64,000 nucleotides of DNA from Franconibacter helveticus LMG 23732 (GCF_000463115.2 NZ_AWFX01000009.1:1-64000), one strand, 5' to 3'. Counted from the first letter of the stretch, positions 17,983 to 28,164 are shown. Numbers and translations are program-made. The notes: generated from the sequence alone by a model not told the origin.

Positions 17983-19281
17983 ATGCGTGTAGTCGTGCTG
18001 GGAAGTGGGGTAGTGGGCGTGACCAGCGCCTGGTATTTGCGCCAGGCGGGCCATGACGTGACGGTAATTGACCGCGAGCCTGGCCCGGCGCTGGAGACCA
18101 GCGCGGCCAACGCCGGACAGATTTCTCCCGGCTACGCCGCCCCCTGGGCTGCGCCGGGCGTGCCGCTGAAAGCCGTTAAGTGGATGTTCCAGCGTCACGC
18201 GCCGCTGGCTATCAGCCTCGACGGCACCCGTTTTCAGTTACAGTGGATGTGGCAAATGCTGCGCAACTGCGATACCCGCCACTATATGCAGAACAAAGGC
18301 CGCATGGTGCGCCTGGCGGAATACAGCCGCGACTGCTTAAAAGCGCTGCGCGAAAGCACCGGCATTCAGTACGAAGGGCGGCAGGGCGGCACGTTACAGC
18401 TTTTCCGCACCGCCCAGCAGTATGAAAACGCCTCGCGGGATATCGCCGTACTCCAGAGCGAAGGCGTGCCTTACCGCCTGCTCGAATCAGCCCAGCTGGC
18501 CGAGGTGGAGCCTGCGCTGGCAAGCGTCGCCCACAAGCTCACCGGCGGTCTACAGCTGCCTAACGACGAAACCGGCGACTGTCAGCTCTTCACCCAGCGG
18601 CTGGCGAAAATGGCCGAAGAGGCGGGCGTCGTGTTCCGCTATAACACGCCGGTCGATCGTCTGCTTTATGAAGGACAGCGTATTTACGGCGTGAAATGCG
18701 GTGATGAAGTAGTAAAAGCCGAGGGTTATGTCATGGCTTTTGGCTCTTATTCCACCGCAATGCTCAAGGGCATCGTCGATATTCCGGTCTACCCTTTAAA
18801 GGGCTACTCGCTGACCATCCCGGTAGCGGAAGAGAGCGGCGCGCCTGTCTCCACGGTACTTGACGAAACCTACAAAATCGCGATTACCCGTTTTGATAAC
18901 CGCATCCGCGTGGGCGGCATGGCGGAAATCGTCGGCTTTAATACCGAGTTGCTGCAACCGCGCCGCGAAACGTTAGAAATGGTCGTGCGCGATCTCTACC
19001 CCAGAGGCGGCAGGATAGAAGAGGCGCAGTTCTGGACCGGACTGCGGCCGATGACGCCAGACGGCACGCCAGTTGTCGGGCGCACGCCGTTTAAAAATCT
19101 CTGGCTGAACACCGGCCACGGCACGCTCGGCTGGACCATGGCCTGCGGCTCCGGGCAGTTGCTGAGCGATTTGATTTCAGGCCGCACCCCGGCTATTCCG
19201 TTCGACGATCTCGGCGTGGCGCGCTACAGCGCGGACTTCACGCCATCCACTTCGCATCGCCTGCATGGCGCGCACCAGTAA
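17983..19281 (+). CDS. dadA: D-amino acid dehydrogenase small subunit DadA
   Basis: DadA is an FAD enzyme of the inner membrane that oxidises D-alanine and other D-amino acids to keto acids and passes electrons to the respiratory chain. The 432 residues from 17983 ([12 protein letters not shown]) equal the E. coli length, with the GxGxxG FAD motif at the start and [15 protein letters not shown] near the end. GGAGTG just upstream fits a ribosome site; two extra codons from a GTG at 17977 are unlikely. It forms an operon with dadX, 14 bases downstream. Confidence 0.97.
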   Translation: MRVVVLGSGVVGVTSAWYLRQAGHDVTVIDREPGPALETSAANAGQISPGYAAPWAAPGVPLKAVKWMFQRHAPLAISLDGTRFQLQWMWQMLRNCDTRHYMQNKGRMVRLAEYSRDCLKALRESTGIQYEGRQGGTLQLFRTAQQYENASRDIAVLQSEGVPYRLLESAQLAEVEPALASVAHKLTGGLQLPNDETGDCQLFTQRLAKMAEEAGVVFRYNTPVDRLLYEGQRIYGVKCGDEVVKAEGYVMAFGSYSTAMLKGIVDIPVYPLKGYSLTIPVAEESGAPVSTVLDETYKIAITRFDNRIRVGGMAEIVGFNTELLQPRRETLEMVVRDLYPRGGRIEEAQFWTGLRPMTPDGTPVVGRTPFKNLWLNTGHGTLGWTMACGSGQLLSDLISGRTPAIPFDDLGVARYSADFTPSTSHRLHGAHQ

Positions 19282-19295
19282 ATTCAGGAGAAAGC

Positions 19296-20366
19296 ATGTC
19301 ACGTCCCATCGTCGCGAGTCTTGATTTGCAGGCGCTGCGTCAGAACCTGCAAGTGGTGCGCCGGGCGGCGCCCCATTCTCGCGTCTGGTCGGTAGTAAAG
19401 GCTAACGCGTACGGCCATGGCCTGGATCGCGTCTGGTCGGCGCTTGGCGCCACCGATGGTTTTGCGATGCTTAACCTCGAAGAGGCCATCCTGCTGCGCG
19501 AGCGCGGCTGGAAAGGGCCGATTCTGCTGCTGGAAGGCTTTTTCCACGCCGACGAGCTGGCGCTGTTCGATAAATATCGGCTCACCACCAGTCTGCACAG
19601 CAACTGGCAGGTCAAGGCGCTGGCGAACGCCAGGCTCAACGCGCCGCTGGATGTTTATCTGAAAATCAACAGCGGCATGAACCGGCTCGGCTTTGCGCCG
19701 GAGCGGGTGCACAGCGTCTGGCAGCAGCTTCGCGCTATTAAGAACGTCGGGCAACTCACGCTGATGGCGCACTTCGCCGACGCCGACAAGCCCGAAGGAA
19801 TTGCGGAGCCGATGCGGCGCATTGAGCAGGCGGCGGAAGGCATTGACGCCCCGCGCTCGCTTGCAAACTCTGCCGCCACGCTCTGGCATCCGCAGGCGCA
19901 TTTCGACTGGGTTCGCCCTGGCATTGTGCTTTACGGCGCTTCGCCGAGCGGCCAGTGGCGGGATGTCGCCACCAGCGGTCTGCAACCGGTGATGAGCCTG
20001 AAAAGCGAGATAATCGGCATTCAGAACCTGAAAGCGGGGGAAACCGTGGGTTACGGCAGCCGCTATCGCGCAGGCGAGGAGCAGCGCATCGGCATTGTCG
20101 CCTGCGGCTACGCCGATGGCTACCCGCGCCACGCGCCAGACGGCGCGCCAGTGCTGGTGGATGGCGTACGCACCGGCATTGTGGGCACCGTGTCGATGGA
20201 CATGCTGGCGGTGGATTTAACCCCTTGCCCGCAGGCGGGCATCGGCAGCCCGGTGGAGCTGTGGGGCAATACGATTAAAGTCGATGATGTGGCAAGCGCA
20301 GCGGGAACGGTAGGTTATGAACTGCTGACGGCGTTAGCGCCGCGCGTGCCGGTTGTGACAGTGTAA
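19296..20366 (+). CDS. dadX: Catabolic alanine racemase DadX
   Basis: DadX converts L-alanine to D-alanine so that DadA can degrade it. The 356 residues are those of a fold-type III PLP enzyme, with the PLP lysine in [11 protein letters not shown] (Lys35) and the catalytic tyrosine in GYGSRYRAG (about residue 255). It lies directly behind dadA with a ribosome site (CAGGAG) in the gap. A separate biosynthetic alr is expected elsewhere. Confidence 0.97.
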   Translation: MSRPIVASLDLQALRQNLQVVRRAAPHSRVWSVVKANAYGHGLDRVWSALGATDGFAMLNLEEAILLRERGWKGPILLLEGFFHADELALFDKYRLTTSLHSNWQVKALANARLNAPLDVYLKINSGMNRLGFAPERVHSVWQQLRAIKNVGQLTLMAHFADADKPEGIAEPMRRIEQAAEGIDAPRSLANSAATLWHPQAHFDWVRPGIVLYGASPSGQWRDVATSGLQPVMSLKSEIIGIQNLKAGETVGYGSRYRAGEEQRIGIVACGYADGYPRHAPDGAPVLVDGVRTGIVGTVSMDMLAVDLTPCPQAGIGSPVELWGNTIKVDDVASAAGTVGYELLTALAPRVPVVTV

Positions 20367-20402
20367 CTTAACGCTCCTTTAACGTAAGCTCGCTGCACTC
20401 AC

Positions 20403-20429
20403 AGGGAAACCCAACGGTTTCCCTTTTTT
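20403..20429 (+). terminator. dadAX terminator
   Basis: An 8-bp stem GGGAAACC/GGTTTCCC (20404-20411, 20416-20423) with CAAC loop and six T lies 38 bases after dadX. The convergent gene ends nearby. Confidence 0.85.
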
Positions 20430-20781
20430 ATGCCCCTGAACGGCCAGCGCGTTCACGCAGCTCCGCCTGTAAAAAACTCTCCAGATCGCACAATGCCGGG
20501 ATCAGCAGGCTGATGGCATAAAGCGAATGGCCCAGGCGCTGCGTGTTCTGCGCGTTTTGCTCGCGGGCGTCGGGGGCGAGCAGCGTCTCGCCAAGCAATC
20601 CAAGACAGTGGCACAGGCCGGCGTGGGTTTCCTGGCAGCAGTGGGCAAGGCGCAAACAGGCTTCCTCGTCCATTTCTGAAAAGCTGATGTTTACCAGCGC
20701 GGCGGCCATATCCGAAGCGTGAATATCGCGACCGGCGTTTATTTCCTGATACGGGTTCGTGTTAACATCCGTCGTAGCCAT
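20428..20781 (-). CDS. Unknown helical protein of 117 residues
   Basis: I do not recognise this gene. The product is soluble, probably all-helical, acidic in its first half and cysteine-rich for its size (CLRLAHCCQ, GLCHCLG). It has no signal peptide. It is not present between dadX and cvrA in E. coli. Its start is preceded by AAGGAC in the message. It faces dadX tail to tail and shares the terminator. A perfect 14-bp stem-loop lies about 30 bases upstream of its start. Codon use is like the host genes, so it may be a genus-level gene. Confidence 0.65.
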   Translation of the reverse strand: MATTDVNTNPYQEINAGRDIHASDMAAALVNISFSEMDEEACLRLAHCCQETHAGLCHCLGLLGETLLAPDAREQNAQNTQRLGHSLYAISLLIPALCDLESFLQAELRERAGRSGA

Positions 20782-20809
20782 AACATTAGTCCTTGTAATG
20801 GTGTGGTCA

Positions 20810-20843
20810 GAAGCCCGGAGATGCGCCTACATCTCCGGGCTTC
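20810..20843. repeat. Perfect 14-bp stem-loop
   Basis: Arms 20810-20823 and 20830-20843 are exact inverted copies with a 6-base loop, followed on the + strand by GAATTTT. It could end a rightward small RNA or shield the start of the leftward gene. No coding sequence explains it. Confidence 0.6.
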
Positions 20844-21070
20844 GAATTTTCGTTGCTGAACCTTTTTGATGCGGTGTCATTACAACGCACTGGCCTGGTA
20901 AAGGGAATGCCCCTGTCGGCTGAAAAAACCAAAACTGCTGGTTGCGGCATATCGCGCCCGCCCCCGGCACAGACGCGCCAGAAGCAGCAATGCGTTAGCG
21001 GCCAGGATAAAACAGGCGTGACGTAAAGCATGGCGGGCGAAAGGCAGGGGAACCAAAAGGCTTAACAAAG

Positions 21071-21095
21071 AAAAAGGGCCCGCAGGCCCTTTTTT
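21071..21095. terminator. cvrA terminator (bidirectional)
   Basis: A 10-bp stem AAAAAGGGCC/GGCCCTTTTT (21071-21080, 21085-21094) with CGCA loop has A-runs and T-runs on both sides. Confidence 0.88.
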
Positions 21096-21120
21096 ACTGG
21101 CTTCACAACAGGTTGTGCCG

Positions 21121-22854
21121 TTACGACTCCGCCTCGTCTTCGGCGATTTTCAGACCGATGCGGCGGATCTGGTTGTTCTCTTTCTCCGCCACCGTCCAGA
21201 TAACCCCGGCGAAATCGATCTGGTCGCCCACGACGGGCGCGGCGCCAAGCTGGCGCAGCACCATCTCGCCGATGGTCTGCTCGGTATCGATAGCTTCTTC
21301 CGGCTCCAGCCCATAGATAAAGGCGACGTCGGCAAGCTTTGCGTCCGCCTCCAGAATAAAGTCGCCAAAGAAGCGCTGGTCGAGCGCTACCGGCGGCGAC
21401 TGGCTGAAAAGCTTGCCGAGCGCGGGCAAATCGCGCTCGCGGCCAATCACGCACAGCACGTCATCTTCCCGCAGCCGGGTGCTGCCGGTGGGGTGCATCA
21501 ACTGGTTATCGCGAAACAGCGCCGCGATGCGCGTCTCTTGCGGCATATGCAGGTCGCGCAGCGCCGCGCCCACGCACCACTTATCGGCGCTAAGCTGAAA
21601 GATAAACTGTTCCCAGGGATTTTCCGGGTGAATATCCAGCCCGACGCGGGAGACCGGACGACCCGCCTCCGGCACCACCACTTTGGTCTTTTTCGCCGCC
21701 CAGCCAAGCGAAGTACCCTGAAACAGCAGTGATACCAGCACCACAAAGAAGGCGATGTTGAAAAAGAGATTGGCGCGGTCAAGGCCCGCCATCATCGGGA
21801 AGACGGCGAGGATAATCGGCACCGCGCCGCGTAACCCTACCCAGCTAATGAATACGCGTTCGCGCAGATGAAAACCTTTAAACGGCAGCAGACCGGCAAA
21901 CACCGAAAGCGGGCGCGCGACGAAAATCATCCACATGGAAAGCAGCAGCGCCGGAATGGCGATAGGCAGCAGATCCGATGGCGTCACCAGCAGGCCAAGC
22001 ACCAGGAACATGCCGATTTGCGCAAGCCAGGCCAGCCCGTCGAAGGTTTGCAGAATGCCATAGCGGTTGCGTATTGGGCGGTTGCCAAGCAGAAAGCCGC
22101 AGAGGTACACCGCAAGGATGCCGCTGCCGTCAAGCGCGGTAGTCAGCGAGAAGATCAGAATGCCGCCGCTTAACGCCAGCAGCGGATAGAGGCCGGAGGG
22201 CAGCGGAATGCGGTTGATCATCTGCTGGAGCAGATAGCCGCCGCCAAGGCCAATGACCATCCCCAAACCGAACTGGCGCAGGATATCGACGAGAAACATC
22301 CAGCTCAGGCCGGTTTCATGCTTCTGGATCATCTCAATGAGCGTAACGGTGAGAAACACCGCCATCGGGTCGTTACTGCCGGATTCCATCTCAAGCGTTG
22401 AGCTTACGCGCTCGTTAAGCCCTTTGCCGCCAAGCAGCGAAAAGACCGCCGCCGCGTCGGTGGAGCCGACAATCGCGCCAATCAGCAAGCCTTCTATCAG
22501 ATCGAGATGAAACAGCCAGGCGGCGGCTACGCCGGTCAGGCCGGAGGTAATCAACACGCCTACCGTGGCGAGCGAAAGGGCCGGGCCGAGCGCCACGCGC
22601 AACGATTTTGACTGGGTACGAATGCCGCCGTCGAGCAGGATCACCGCCAGCGCCAGGTTACTAATAAGATAAGCGAATGGATAGTTATCAAACGGAATGC
22701 CGCCTACGCCATCCACCCCCGCCAGCATGCCGATAGCGAGAAAGATAACGAGGATAGGTATGCCAAGACGGGAAGAAAAAGAACTCAATAAAATACTAAA
22801 GGTTACTAAAACGGAACCCAAGATAAACAAACTGATAATCGTCCCGGCGTCCAA
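21121..22854 (-). CDS. cvrA: K+/H+ antiporter CvrA (NhaP2)
   Basis: CvrA exports potassium in exchange for protons and protects against volume and osmotic stress. The 577 residues match E. coli CvrA (578) throughout: a CPA1 antiporter domain with about twelve membrane helices to residue 400, including [12 protein letters not shown] and [10 protein letters not shown], then a cytosolic TrkA-C domain near 400-485 and a C-terminal CorC/HlyC-like domain. The start [14 protein letters not shown] is the family start. Confidence 0.97.
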   Translation of the reverse strand: MDAGTIISLFILGSVLVTFSILLSSFSSRLGIPILVIFLAIGMLAGVDGVGGIPFDNYPFAYLISNLALAVILLDGGIRTQSKSLRVALGPALSLATVGVLITSGLTGVAAAWLFHLDLIEGLLIGAIVGSTDAAAVFSLLGGKGLNERVSSTLEMESGSNDPMAVFLTVTLIEMIQKHETGLSWMFLVDILRQFGLGMVIGLGGGYLLQQMINRIPLPSGLYPLLALSGGILIFSLTTALDGSGILAVYLCGFLLGNRPIRNRYGILQTFDGLAWLAQIGMFLVLGLLVTPSDLLPIAIPALLLSMWMIFVARPLSVFAGLLPFKGFHLRERVFISWVGLRGAVPIILAVFPMMAGLDRANLFFNIAFFVVLVSLLFQGTSLGWAAKKTKVVVPEAGRPVSRVGLDIHPENPWEQFIFQLSADKWCVGAALRDLHMPQETRIAALFRDNQLMHPTGSTRLREDDVLCVIGRERDLPALGKLFSQSPPVALDQRFFGDFILEADAKLADVAFIYGLEPEEAIDTEQTIGEMVLRQLGAAPVVGDQIDFAGVIWTVAEKENNQIRRIGLKIAEDEAES

Positions 22855-22927
22855 AGTTGCTGGTCTCCTTCTGAGGTTCGTGATGAATTAAAACGGTAAC
22901 ATAATTATGTAGGGTCAATTTGAATAA

Positions 22928-23866
22928 TTAGTCCGCTGAATGGTTTTTTTCTACATTATTTAGCACGGGATGACCACTCAGGGTCAGATTCGCCCGTTCG
23001 CCGTCATGCCTCAGCTCGCCCCAGGCGCCCAGCGGCAGCGTCACGGTCTCCTGTTCATGACCGAACGCCAGACCCGTCACCACCGGTACGCTTACGCGCT
23101 CGCGCAGGAAGGCTACCGCCGCGTCAAGATCGTAACCGCAGTCGTAGTCGTTGGGCTTCGCCGCAGTAAAACTGCCGAGAATAATCGCCCGCTGGCGGGA
23201 GAGAATACCGGCGTAATGGAGTTGCAGCAGCATGCGCTCCACGCGGAACGGGTGCTCGTTGATATCCTCCACCACCAGAATGCCGTCCTGAATAGCCGGC
23301 ATCCACGGCGTGCCGATAAGCGACGCCAGCATCGCCAGGTTGCCGCCCCAGACTTTGCCCTGCGCTTCACAGGGCGCCGCGTCGCTTGCCCATTGCAGCG
23401 TAAAGCGCGGCTCGGTGAGCGCCTGCCAGAAGTGGCGCCAGGTAAAAGCGTTCATCTCCGGCGCGCCGAAGTTGCCCGCCAGCATTGGGCCGCTGAAGGT
23501 GATGACATCGCCTGCGGCCAGTAGCCCAAGCTGAATGGCGGTGAAGTCGCTGTGGCCGCAAATCAGCAGCGGGTTACGCTGCTGGCGCGCCGCCAGCGCG
23601 GCGAAATCAACACGCGGCAGCAGGCGGCTTACGCCGTATCCGCCGCGCACGGGCAGCACAATGCGTTCACTTTCAGACAATTCCGCCAGCGCCTGCAAAT
23701 CCGCCAGACGGGAGGCTTCGTCACCGGCGAAACGCTGAGCGCGACGGCTAACGACCCCCTGATTTTCCACGCGATGGCCCGCCTGTTCGAGCCGGGCGAT
23801 ACCGCGCAGGGCGGCTTCCTGATTAATGCAATAACCCGACGGCGCTATCAAATGAAAAACGGACAT
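22928..23866 (-). CDS. ldcA: L,D-carboxypeptidase LdcA (muramoyltetrapeptide carboxypeptidase)
   Basis: LdcA removes the terminal D-alanine from tetrapeptides in the cytosol during murein recycling. The 312 residues show the S66 serine peptidase pattern: GHSDFTAIQLGL for the nucleophile (about residue 105), the conserved Glu in VEDINEHPFRVERML, and the His in GLAFGHEQETVTLPLG near 270. Position between cvrA and emtA is as in E. coli, and it is divergent from emtA. Confidence 0.95.
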   Translation of the reverse strand: MSVFHLIAPSGYCINQEAALRGIARLEQAGHRVENQGVVSRRAQRFAGDEASRLADLQALAELSESERIVLPVRGGYGVSRLLPRVDFAALAARQQRNPLLICGHSDFTAIQLGLLAAGDVITFSGPMLAGNFGAPEMNAFTWRHFWQALTEPRFTLQWASDAAPCEAQGKVWGGNLAMLASLIGTPWMPAIQDGILVVEDINEHPFRVERMLLQLHYAGILSRQRAIILGSFTAAKPNDYDCGYDLDAAVAFLRERVSVPVVTGLAFGHEQETVTLPLGAWGELRHDGERANLTLSGHPVLNNVEKNHSAD

Positions 23867-23983
23867 GGCAAATCCTTGCTGAATTCAGATGTGAAATCGT
23901 TATCATGCCGCTAACCTTGTCGGTTGTCATCCGCAGCGCCTTGCCGCGGCTGGCCTGTTTTTAACATGGAAAGGGAATAACGC

Positions 23984-24595
23984 GTGAAATTAAGATGGTT
24001 GATTATCCTTGTGCTGGTGCTGGCCGGATGCAGCAGCACCTCTGACTATAAAAACCCGCCCTGGAACGCCGAAGCGCCGACGAAGCGCGCCATGCAGTGG
24101 CTGCCGATAAGCCAGCAGGCGGGGCAGGCCTGGGGCGTCAGCCCGCGGCTCATCACGGCGATAATCGCCGTAGAGTCGGGCGGCAACCCGACGCTTGTCA
24201 GTAAATCTAACGCAGTCGGGCTGATGCAGCTTAAGGCCTCTACCGCCGGGCGGGAGGTTTACCGCTACATGGGCTGGAAAGGGCAACCCTCCACCAGCGA
24301 GCTGAAAAACCCGGAGCGCAATATCTCCATGGGCACGGCCTATCTCAGCATCCTGGAGCATGGCGTACTGAAGGGCATTGAGGACCCGGAGGTCATGCAG
24401 TACGCGCTGGTGGTCTCTTACGTTAACGGCGCAGGCGCGCTGCTGCGCACCTTCTCTTCAGACCGGAAAGCGGCGATAGACGAGATCAACGACCTCAGCC
24501 CGGACGAGTTTATCGAGCATGTCGCTAAACATCATCCGGCGCCGCAGGCCCCGCGCTATTTGTGGAAGATTCAGCAGGCGATGAACGCCATGTGA
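23984..24595 (+). CDS. emtA: Endo-type membrane-bound lytic murein transglycosylase EmtA (MltE)
   Basis: EmtA cuts glycan strands of murein from the outer membrane. The 203-residue precursor has a lipoprotein signal with lipobox LAGC (Cys at about residue 16) and an SLT domain with the catalytic Glu in [11 protein letters not shown] (about residue 64) and [12 protein letters not shown]. It ends exactly where the convergent ycgR begins, with no bases between the stop codons. Confidence 0.95.
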   Translation: MKLRWLIILVLVLAGCSSTSDYKNPPWNAEAPTKRAMQWLPISQQAGQAWGVSPRLITAIIAVESGGNPTLVSKSNAVGLMQLKASTAGREVYRYMGWKGQPSTSELKNPERNISMGTAYLSILEHGVLKGIEDPEVMQYALVVSYVNGAGALLRTFSSDRKAAIDEINDLSPDEFIEHVAKHHPAPQAPRYLWKIQQAMNAM

Positions 24596-25327
24596 TTAGC
24601 GTACCCGGCTCGCTTTTTCGCGGGCCGAACGCTCAAGCGCGAAAATAATTTTCTGCAATTCCCGCTCCACCGCCGGGCTGACGTTGAGAAAACGAAAGCT
24701 CAGGCGGGGAGTGGAGACGGTCTCATTTTTACCATCCACCACCGTGCGCTCGGAAACCGAAATCAGCTGGGCGTCAAAGCGAAACTTGCCAAACTCCAGT
24801 AAGTCCAGGTCGATTTGCGAGAACATCGCGCCCGCTTCAAGCCCGTCCGGCAGCGGCCCTTCCACCAGCGCGCCCATGCCGCCAAGCGAAAGATCCTGCA
24901 AACGAAAGCGCAGCAGCTTGCCGTCCGGCAGCAGCGCGCGGCAAAAGTAGAGCGGCTGCATGGGCGCGCTGATGCGAAAAAATTCCCGCCGCTGTACGAA
25001 CCACAATGAAGAGGGGAGCGCGGTAACAAACGCGGGCAGCCCCTGGTAATCCTGCACCGAAAGCGGCGGCAGGGCGAACTCCACCTTCGCGCCGTGCGTT
25101 TCTGCAACAAAGACAATAGTGCTCGCTTTCTGCACCGCCTGGTTTTCCATGCTCTGGCTGCCGAAGTCGAGCACCAGCTGTTCCTGCGTCACCTCCAGGA
25201 TGCGGCTGATGAACTGGCCGCTGGCCCAGGAGAGGCGTACCGGCACCTGCGCCTTTTGCAAATCGCGCAGCACGCCCAGCACCGCAAGGGGGTTTTGCTT
25301 CAGAAACTGCTCACTGTAATGACTCAC
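24596..25327 (-). CDS. ycgR: c-di-GMP-dependent flagellar brake YcgR
   Basis: YcgR binds c-di-GMP and slows the flagellar motor. Residues to about 110 form the YcgR N-domain; the PilZ domain follows with the c-di-GMP motifs RREFFRIS and DLSLGGMG. A frame extends to an ATG at 25366, but I choose the GTG at 25327: the protein then starts VSHYSEQFLKQNP like E. coli MSHYHEQFLKQNP, GAGGAAG lies ten bases before it, and a FliA promoter at 25369-25395 would place the RNA start near 25361, downstream of that ATG. Length then is 243 residues against 244 in E. coli. Confidence 0.95.
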   Translation of the reverse strand: MSHYSEQFLKQNPLAVLGVLRDLQKAQVPVRLSWASGQFISRILEVTQEQLVLDFGSQSMENQAVQKASTIVFVAETHGAKVEFALPPLSVQDYQGLPAFVTALPSSLWFVQRREFFRISAPMQPLYFCRALLPDGKLLRFRLQDLSLGGMGALVEGPLPDGLEAGAMFSQIDLDLLEFGKFRFDAQLISVSERTVVDGKNETVSTPRLSFRFLNVSPAVERELQKIIFALERSAREKASRVR

Positions 25328-25368
25328 GTCCTGTTCTTCCTCGAATTCTGACAGAGTGATATGCACGG

Positions 25369-25395
25369 TTATCGGCGCGGTGCGAAAAATCTTAA
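25369..25395 (-). promoter_or_regulatory. Sigma-28 (FliA) promoter of ycgR
   Basis: On the minus strand the sequence is TTAAGATT-N11-GCCGATAA. The -10 box is an exact match and the -35 box matches six of eight positions of the flagellar sigma consensus, with the correct 11-base spacer. It ties ycgR to late flagellar expression, as known in E. coli. Confidence 0.85.
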
Positions 25396-25545
25396 TATGC
25401 AGGCCCTGTTTTTTTCTTCGCAGCGCGACGCGATACCTTCATCCACCTTTTTTAATTTATTGCCTATACTTGAAGTACTTGCCCGCGGCGCACTGGCTTT
25501 GCCGCAGGCGTTTTTCGCAACACAACCTAAGAGGATGGAGAAACT

Positions 25546-25800
25546 ATGGGTATCCTGGCGTGGATTGTATTCGGTCTTATTGCAGGCGTTATCGCTAAAC
25601 TGATTATGCCTGGCCGCGACGGCGGCGGTTTTATCCTTACCTGCGTGCTGGGTATTGTCGGCGCCGTGGTCGGCGGCTGGCTGGCGACCCTGTTCGGCAT
25701 CGGCGGCGACGTTACCGGTTTTGACCTGCGAAGCTTCCTGGTCGCAGTGGTAGGCGCCATTGTGGTGCTGGCGATCTTCCGTATGGTGCGTCGCCACTAA
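25546..25800 (+). CDS. ymgE: GlsB/YeaQ/YmgE family small membrane protein
   Basis: The 84-residue protein has three hydrophobic segments rich in glycine and alanine (MGILAWIVFGLIAGVIAKLI, the middle GIVGAVVGGWLATL, and the last VVGAIVVLAIF), the pattern of the transglycosylase-associated family. E. coli YmgE sits at the same place. The function is not well defined; family members respond to general stress. A ribosome site (AAGAGGATGGAG) precedes the start. Confidence 0.92.
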   Translation: MGILAWIVFGLIAGVIAKLIMPGRDGGGFILTCVLGIVGAVVGGWLATLFGIGGDVTGFDLRSFLVAVVGAIVVLAIFRMVRRH

Positions 25801-25825
25801 TCGCGTAATGCTCGCTCAAAAACAA

Positions 25826-25856
25826 AAAACGGCCCTTTAAAGGGCCGTTTTTTTTG
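25826..25856. terminator. Bidirectional terminator ymgE / siderophore receptor
   Basis: The palindrome AAAACGGCCC-TTTAAA-GGGCCGTTTT followed by T8 lies between the convergent stop codons. Confidence 0.9.
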
Positions 25857-25858
25857 CC

Positions 25859-27976
25859 TCAGAAGTCGTAGCCTACGGTTGCCACTACCGAGCGCTCCGC
25901 TCCCCAGTAGCAGTTAGTGGTGTAGCAGCCGGAAACGTACTCGCGGTCGGTCAGGTTGGTGGCGTTAACCTGCACGAAAGCGCCTTTCAGCGCGCTGTTC
26001 CAGGCGCCTAAATCCGCTTTGATCATCGCATCCACCAGCGTGACCGAAGGCACGCGGTTGTTGTTCTGGTCGTCAGCCCACTGTTTGCCGATATAGCGCA
26101 CGCCTGCGCCTGCGGTGATGCCGTAATCAAACTGGTAATGCGCCCAGAAAGAGGCTATCTGATCCGGCGTCAGCAGCGGCGTGTTGCCGTCTTTGCCGCC
26201 GAGCGAGTCTTCAAAGCGCACCCGGTTCCAGCTGTAGCCTGCAATCGTGCTCAGGCGCGGCGTAATCTGGTTGCGCGCTTCAAGCTCCACTCCCTGGGAA
26301 TGCACGTTGCCTGCCGCCTGATAGGTGGCGGTGGCAATGTTTTCGTCGCGCTGGGAGACATCTTTTTGCTTCAGATCGTACATGGCGACGGTATACATAT
26401 CTGACGTGCCCGGCGGCTGGTACTTCAGGCCGCCCTCGTATTGCTCAGAGGTGCTTGGTTTAAGCAGCGCGCCGTTCGCATCGTAGAGAATCGACGGGGT
26501 GATCGCCTGGCTGTAGCTGATATAAGGCGAAAGACCGTTTTCAAAGGCATACAGCAGCGAAGCGCGACCGCCGACGTGATCGTCGGAGCGACGATAGCCG
26601 GTGCCGTAAGCGTTGCTGTACTGGCGCGCCACGATGCGGTCATAGCGGCCTGAAAGCGTCGCGTGCCAGCGGTTCCACTCCAGCTCATCCTGCAAATAAA
26701 CGCCCGCCTGGTAGTAGCGGCGGTTGAAATCGTCGCTGCTGGTGACGACATGACCCGTTTGCGCGGTATAGCCGGTAAAAGGATTGAGCGGCGCGGCCGT
26801 GCCGTATTCACCCAAAATATCGTTGCGGAAGCGGTGATATTCCGCGCCCAGAATAACGTTATGGTTCACCTCGCCGGTGTTGAACTGCGCCTGCAAGCGG
26901 TTATCGGTCGACCAGCCGTCCAGCGACTCTTGATAACCCACATAGCCGCGGTTCAGCAGGTCGCTGTCGCCCGCCCAGCCATTCTGGTAAACCTGATCGA
27001 GCCCAACGTTGGTGTGGGTGTAGCTGCCGCTGGAGTGTACTGACCAGATCTCGTCGAAGCGATGATCGAACTCATAGCTGTAGATCTGCTCGCGGCGCTG
27101 GTAGCCGTCGCCCGGATCGCCTTCGTTGTAATGATTGCTGACTTTGCGGCCGTTGTGCGAATAAAGCGATCCTTCCAGCGGCGAAGAGCCGTGGTAGCCG
27201 CCGGAGGGATCTTTTTGCAGGTAAGCGCGCAGCAGCAGGCTGGTGTCGGCGTCGGGCTGCCAGAACAAAGAAGGGGAGATGGCGTAACGCTCTTCGCGCG
27301 TGTTGTCATACTGCGTATCGGTGTTGCGGGTAATGCCGGTGATGCGGTAAGCCCACTGGTCGTTGATGGCGTCGGTATAGTCAAACGCGCCGCTTTTCGT
27401 TGCCTGGGTTCCGGCGGCGAGGCGGAAATGGCCTTCCGACTGGAACTGCGGGCGTTTAGAGGTGAGGTTCACCAGGCCGCCGGGAATGCTCTGGCCGTAA
27501 AGCGCCGAAGAGGGGCCTTTGATGACATCCACACGCTCAATAAACCACGGGTCTATCTGCAAAATGCTGTGGCTGCCGCCGTCGCTCATCAGGCGCATGC
27601 CGTCGAGGAAAATATTGTCCACATCGCCGCCATGGAAGCCGCGCAGGGCAATGGCGTCGAAGCGCGTTGCGCCGCCGCCGATATTCGAAAAGACCCCTGG
27701 CGTATAGTTCAGCGCTTCGGTAAACGTACTGGCGCCCTGGTCTTCCATTTGCTGGCGGGTGACGACGGAAACCGACTGGCCGGTGGTTATCAACGGCTCA
27801 TCGGTTTTGGTCGCGCCGCGGGAGGTTTTCACCGTGTAGCCCTGAGTGGGTGAAGTGGCGGTTTCCGCCGGGGCGGCGCTGACGGTAATAGTCTCTTCCG
27901 CAAGCGTCGCCTGCGGCGCGATGAGCGCCAGCGCGCAGAGGAAAGCGGGGCGCTTTAACGTTAATGCCAGAGTCAT
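25859..27976 (-). CDS. TonB-dependent siderophore receptor (ferrichrome/FcuA type)
   Basis: The 705-residue outer-membrane precursor starts at 27976 (MTLALTLKRPAFLCALALIA) with a signal peptide cleaved after TLAE. A TonB box-like ETITVSA follows, then the plug (about residues 60-170, with YTPGVFSNIGGG, LRGF and IDPWFIERVDVIKGP) and a 22-strand barrel ending in VGYDF with the terminal Phe needed for assembly. The frame runs 26 codons further up but without signal features. A Fur box lies 46 bases upstream. Position between ymgE and treA is not that of E. coli, so it was probably inserted here. Ligand is probably a hydroxamate siderophore. Confidence 0.9.
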   Translation of the reverse strand: MTLALTLKRPAFLCALALIAPQATLAEETITVSAAPAETATSPTQGYTVKTSRGATKTDEPLITTGQSVSVVTRQQMEDQGASTFTEALNYTPGVFSNIGGGATRFDAIALRGFHGGDVDNIFLDGMRLMSDGGSHSILQIDPWFIERVDVIKGPSSALYGQSIPGGLVNLTSKRPQFQSEGHFRLAAGTQATKSGAFDYTDAINDQWAYRITGITRNTDTQYDNTREERYAISPSLFWQPDADTSLLLRAYLQKDPSGGYHGSSPLEGSLYSHNGRKVSNHYNEGDPGDGYQRREQIYSYEFDHRFDEIWSVHSSGSYTHTNVGLDQVYQNGWAGDSDLLNRGYVGYQESLDGWSTDNRLQAQFNTGEVNHNVILGAEYHRFRNDILGEYGTAAPLNPFTGYTAQTGHVVTSSDDFNRRYYQAGVYLQDELEWNRWHATLSGRYDRIVARQYSNAYGTGYRRSDDHVGGRASLLYAFENGLSPYISYSQAITPSILYDANGALLKPSTSEQYEGGLKYQPPGTSDMYTVAMYDLKQKDVSQRDENIATATYQAAGNVHSQGVELEARNQITPRLSTIAGYSWNRVRFEDSLGGKDGNTPLLTPDQIASFWAHYQFDYGITAGAGVRYIGKQWADDQNNNRVPSVTLVDAMIKADLGAWNSALKGAFVQVNATNLTDREYVSGCYTTNCYWGAERSVVATVGYDF

Positions 27977-28021
27977 AGTGTTCTTCTCGGTTTTGCCGGG
28001 CGGCCATGAGTTAAAAAGAAT

Positions 28022-28040
28022 GCGAATTATTATCGTTATC
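28022..28040 (-). promoter_or_regulatory. Fur box
   Basis: On the minus strand the 19 bases GATAACGATAATAATTCGC match 15 of 19 positions of the Fur consensus, just upstream of the siderophore receptor. Iron starvation should induce that gene. Confidence 0.82.
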
Positions 28041-28136
28041 GAAAAGGGGTTCAAGTATCAAAATTGGCAGGGGGGAAAGCTATAACCGCATGATTAGTGG
28101 GCTATTCGTTCACGCTTCAGGCAGGGGGCGATAAAA

Positions 28137-28158
28137 AAGCCCTCGCTGAGGAGGGCTT
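28137..28158 (-). terminator. treA terminator
   Basis: An 8-bp stem (28137-28144 with 28151-28158) is followed on the minus strand by six T, just past the treA stop codon. Confidence 0.85.
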
Positions 28159-28164
28159 GTGGAG

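Larger units (their letters stand above)
20782..21120. other. Gap between unknown gene and cvrA
   Basis: No convincing gene. It holds a perfect hairpin at 20810-20843 and the cvrA terminator at 21071-21095. Two leftward frames exist (20807-21031 and 20880-21068), the second with a TTG start; neither has a clear ribosome site or a recognisable product. Confidence 0.5.

Noticed and set aside
20880..21068. Leftward 62-residue frame after cvrA
   Set aside because: It begins with TTG, lacks a ribosome site and starts upstream of the cvrA terminator; no support for a gene.
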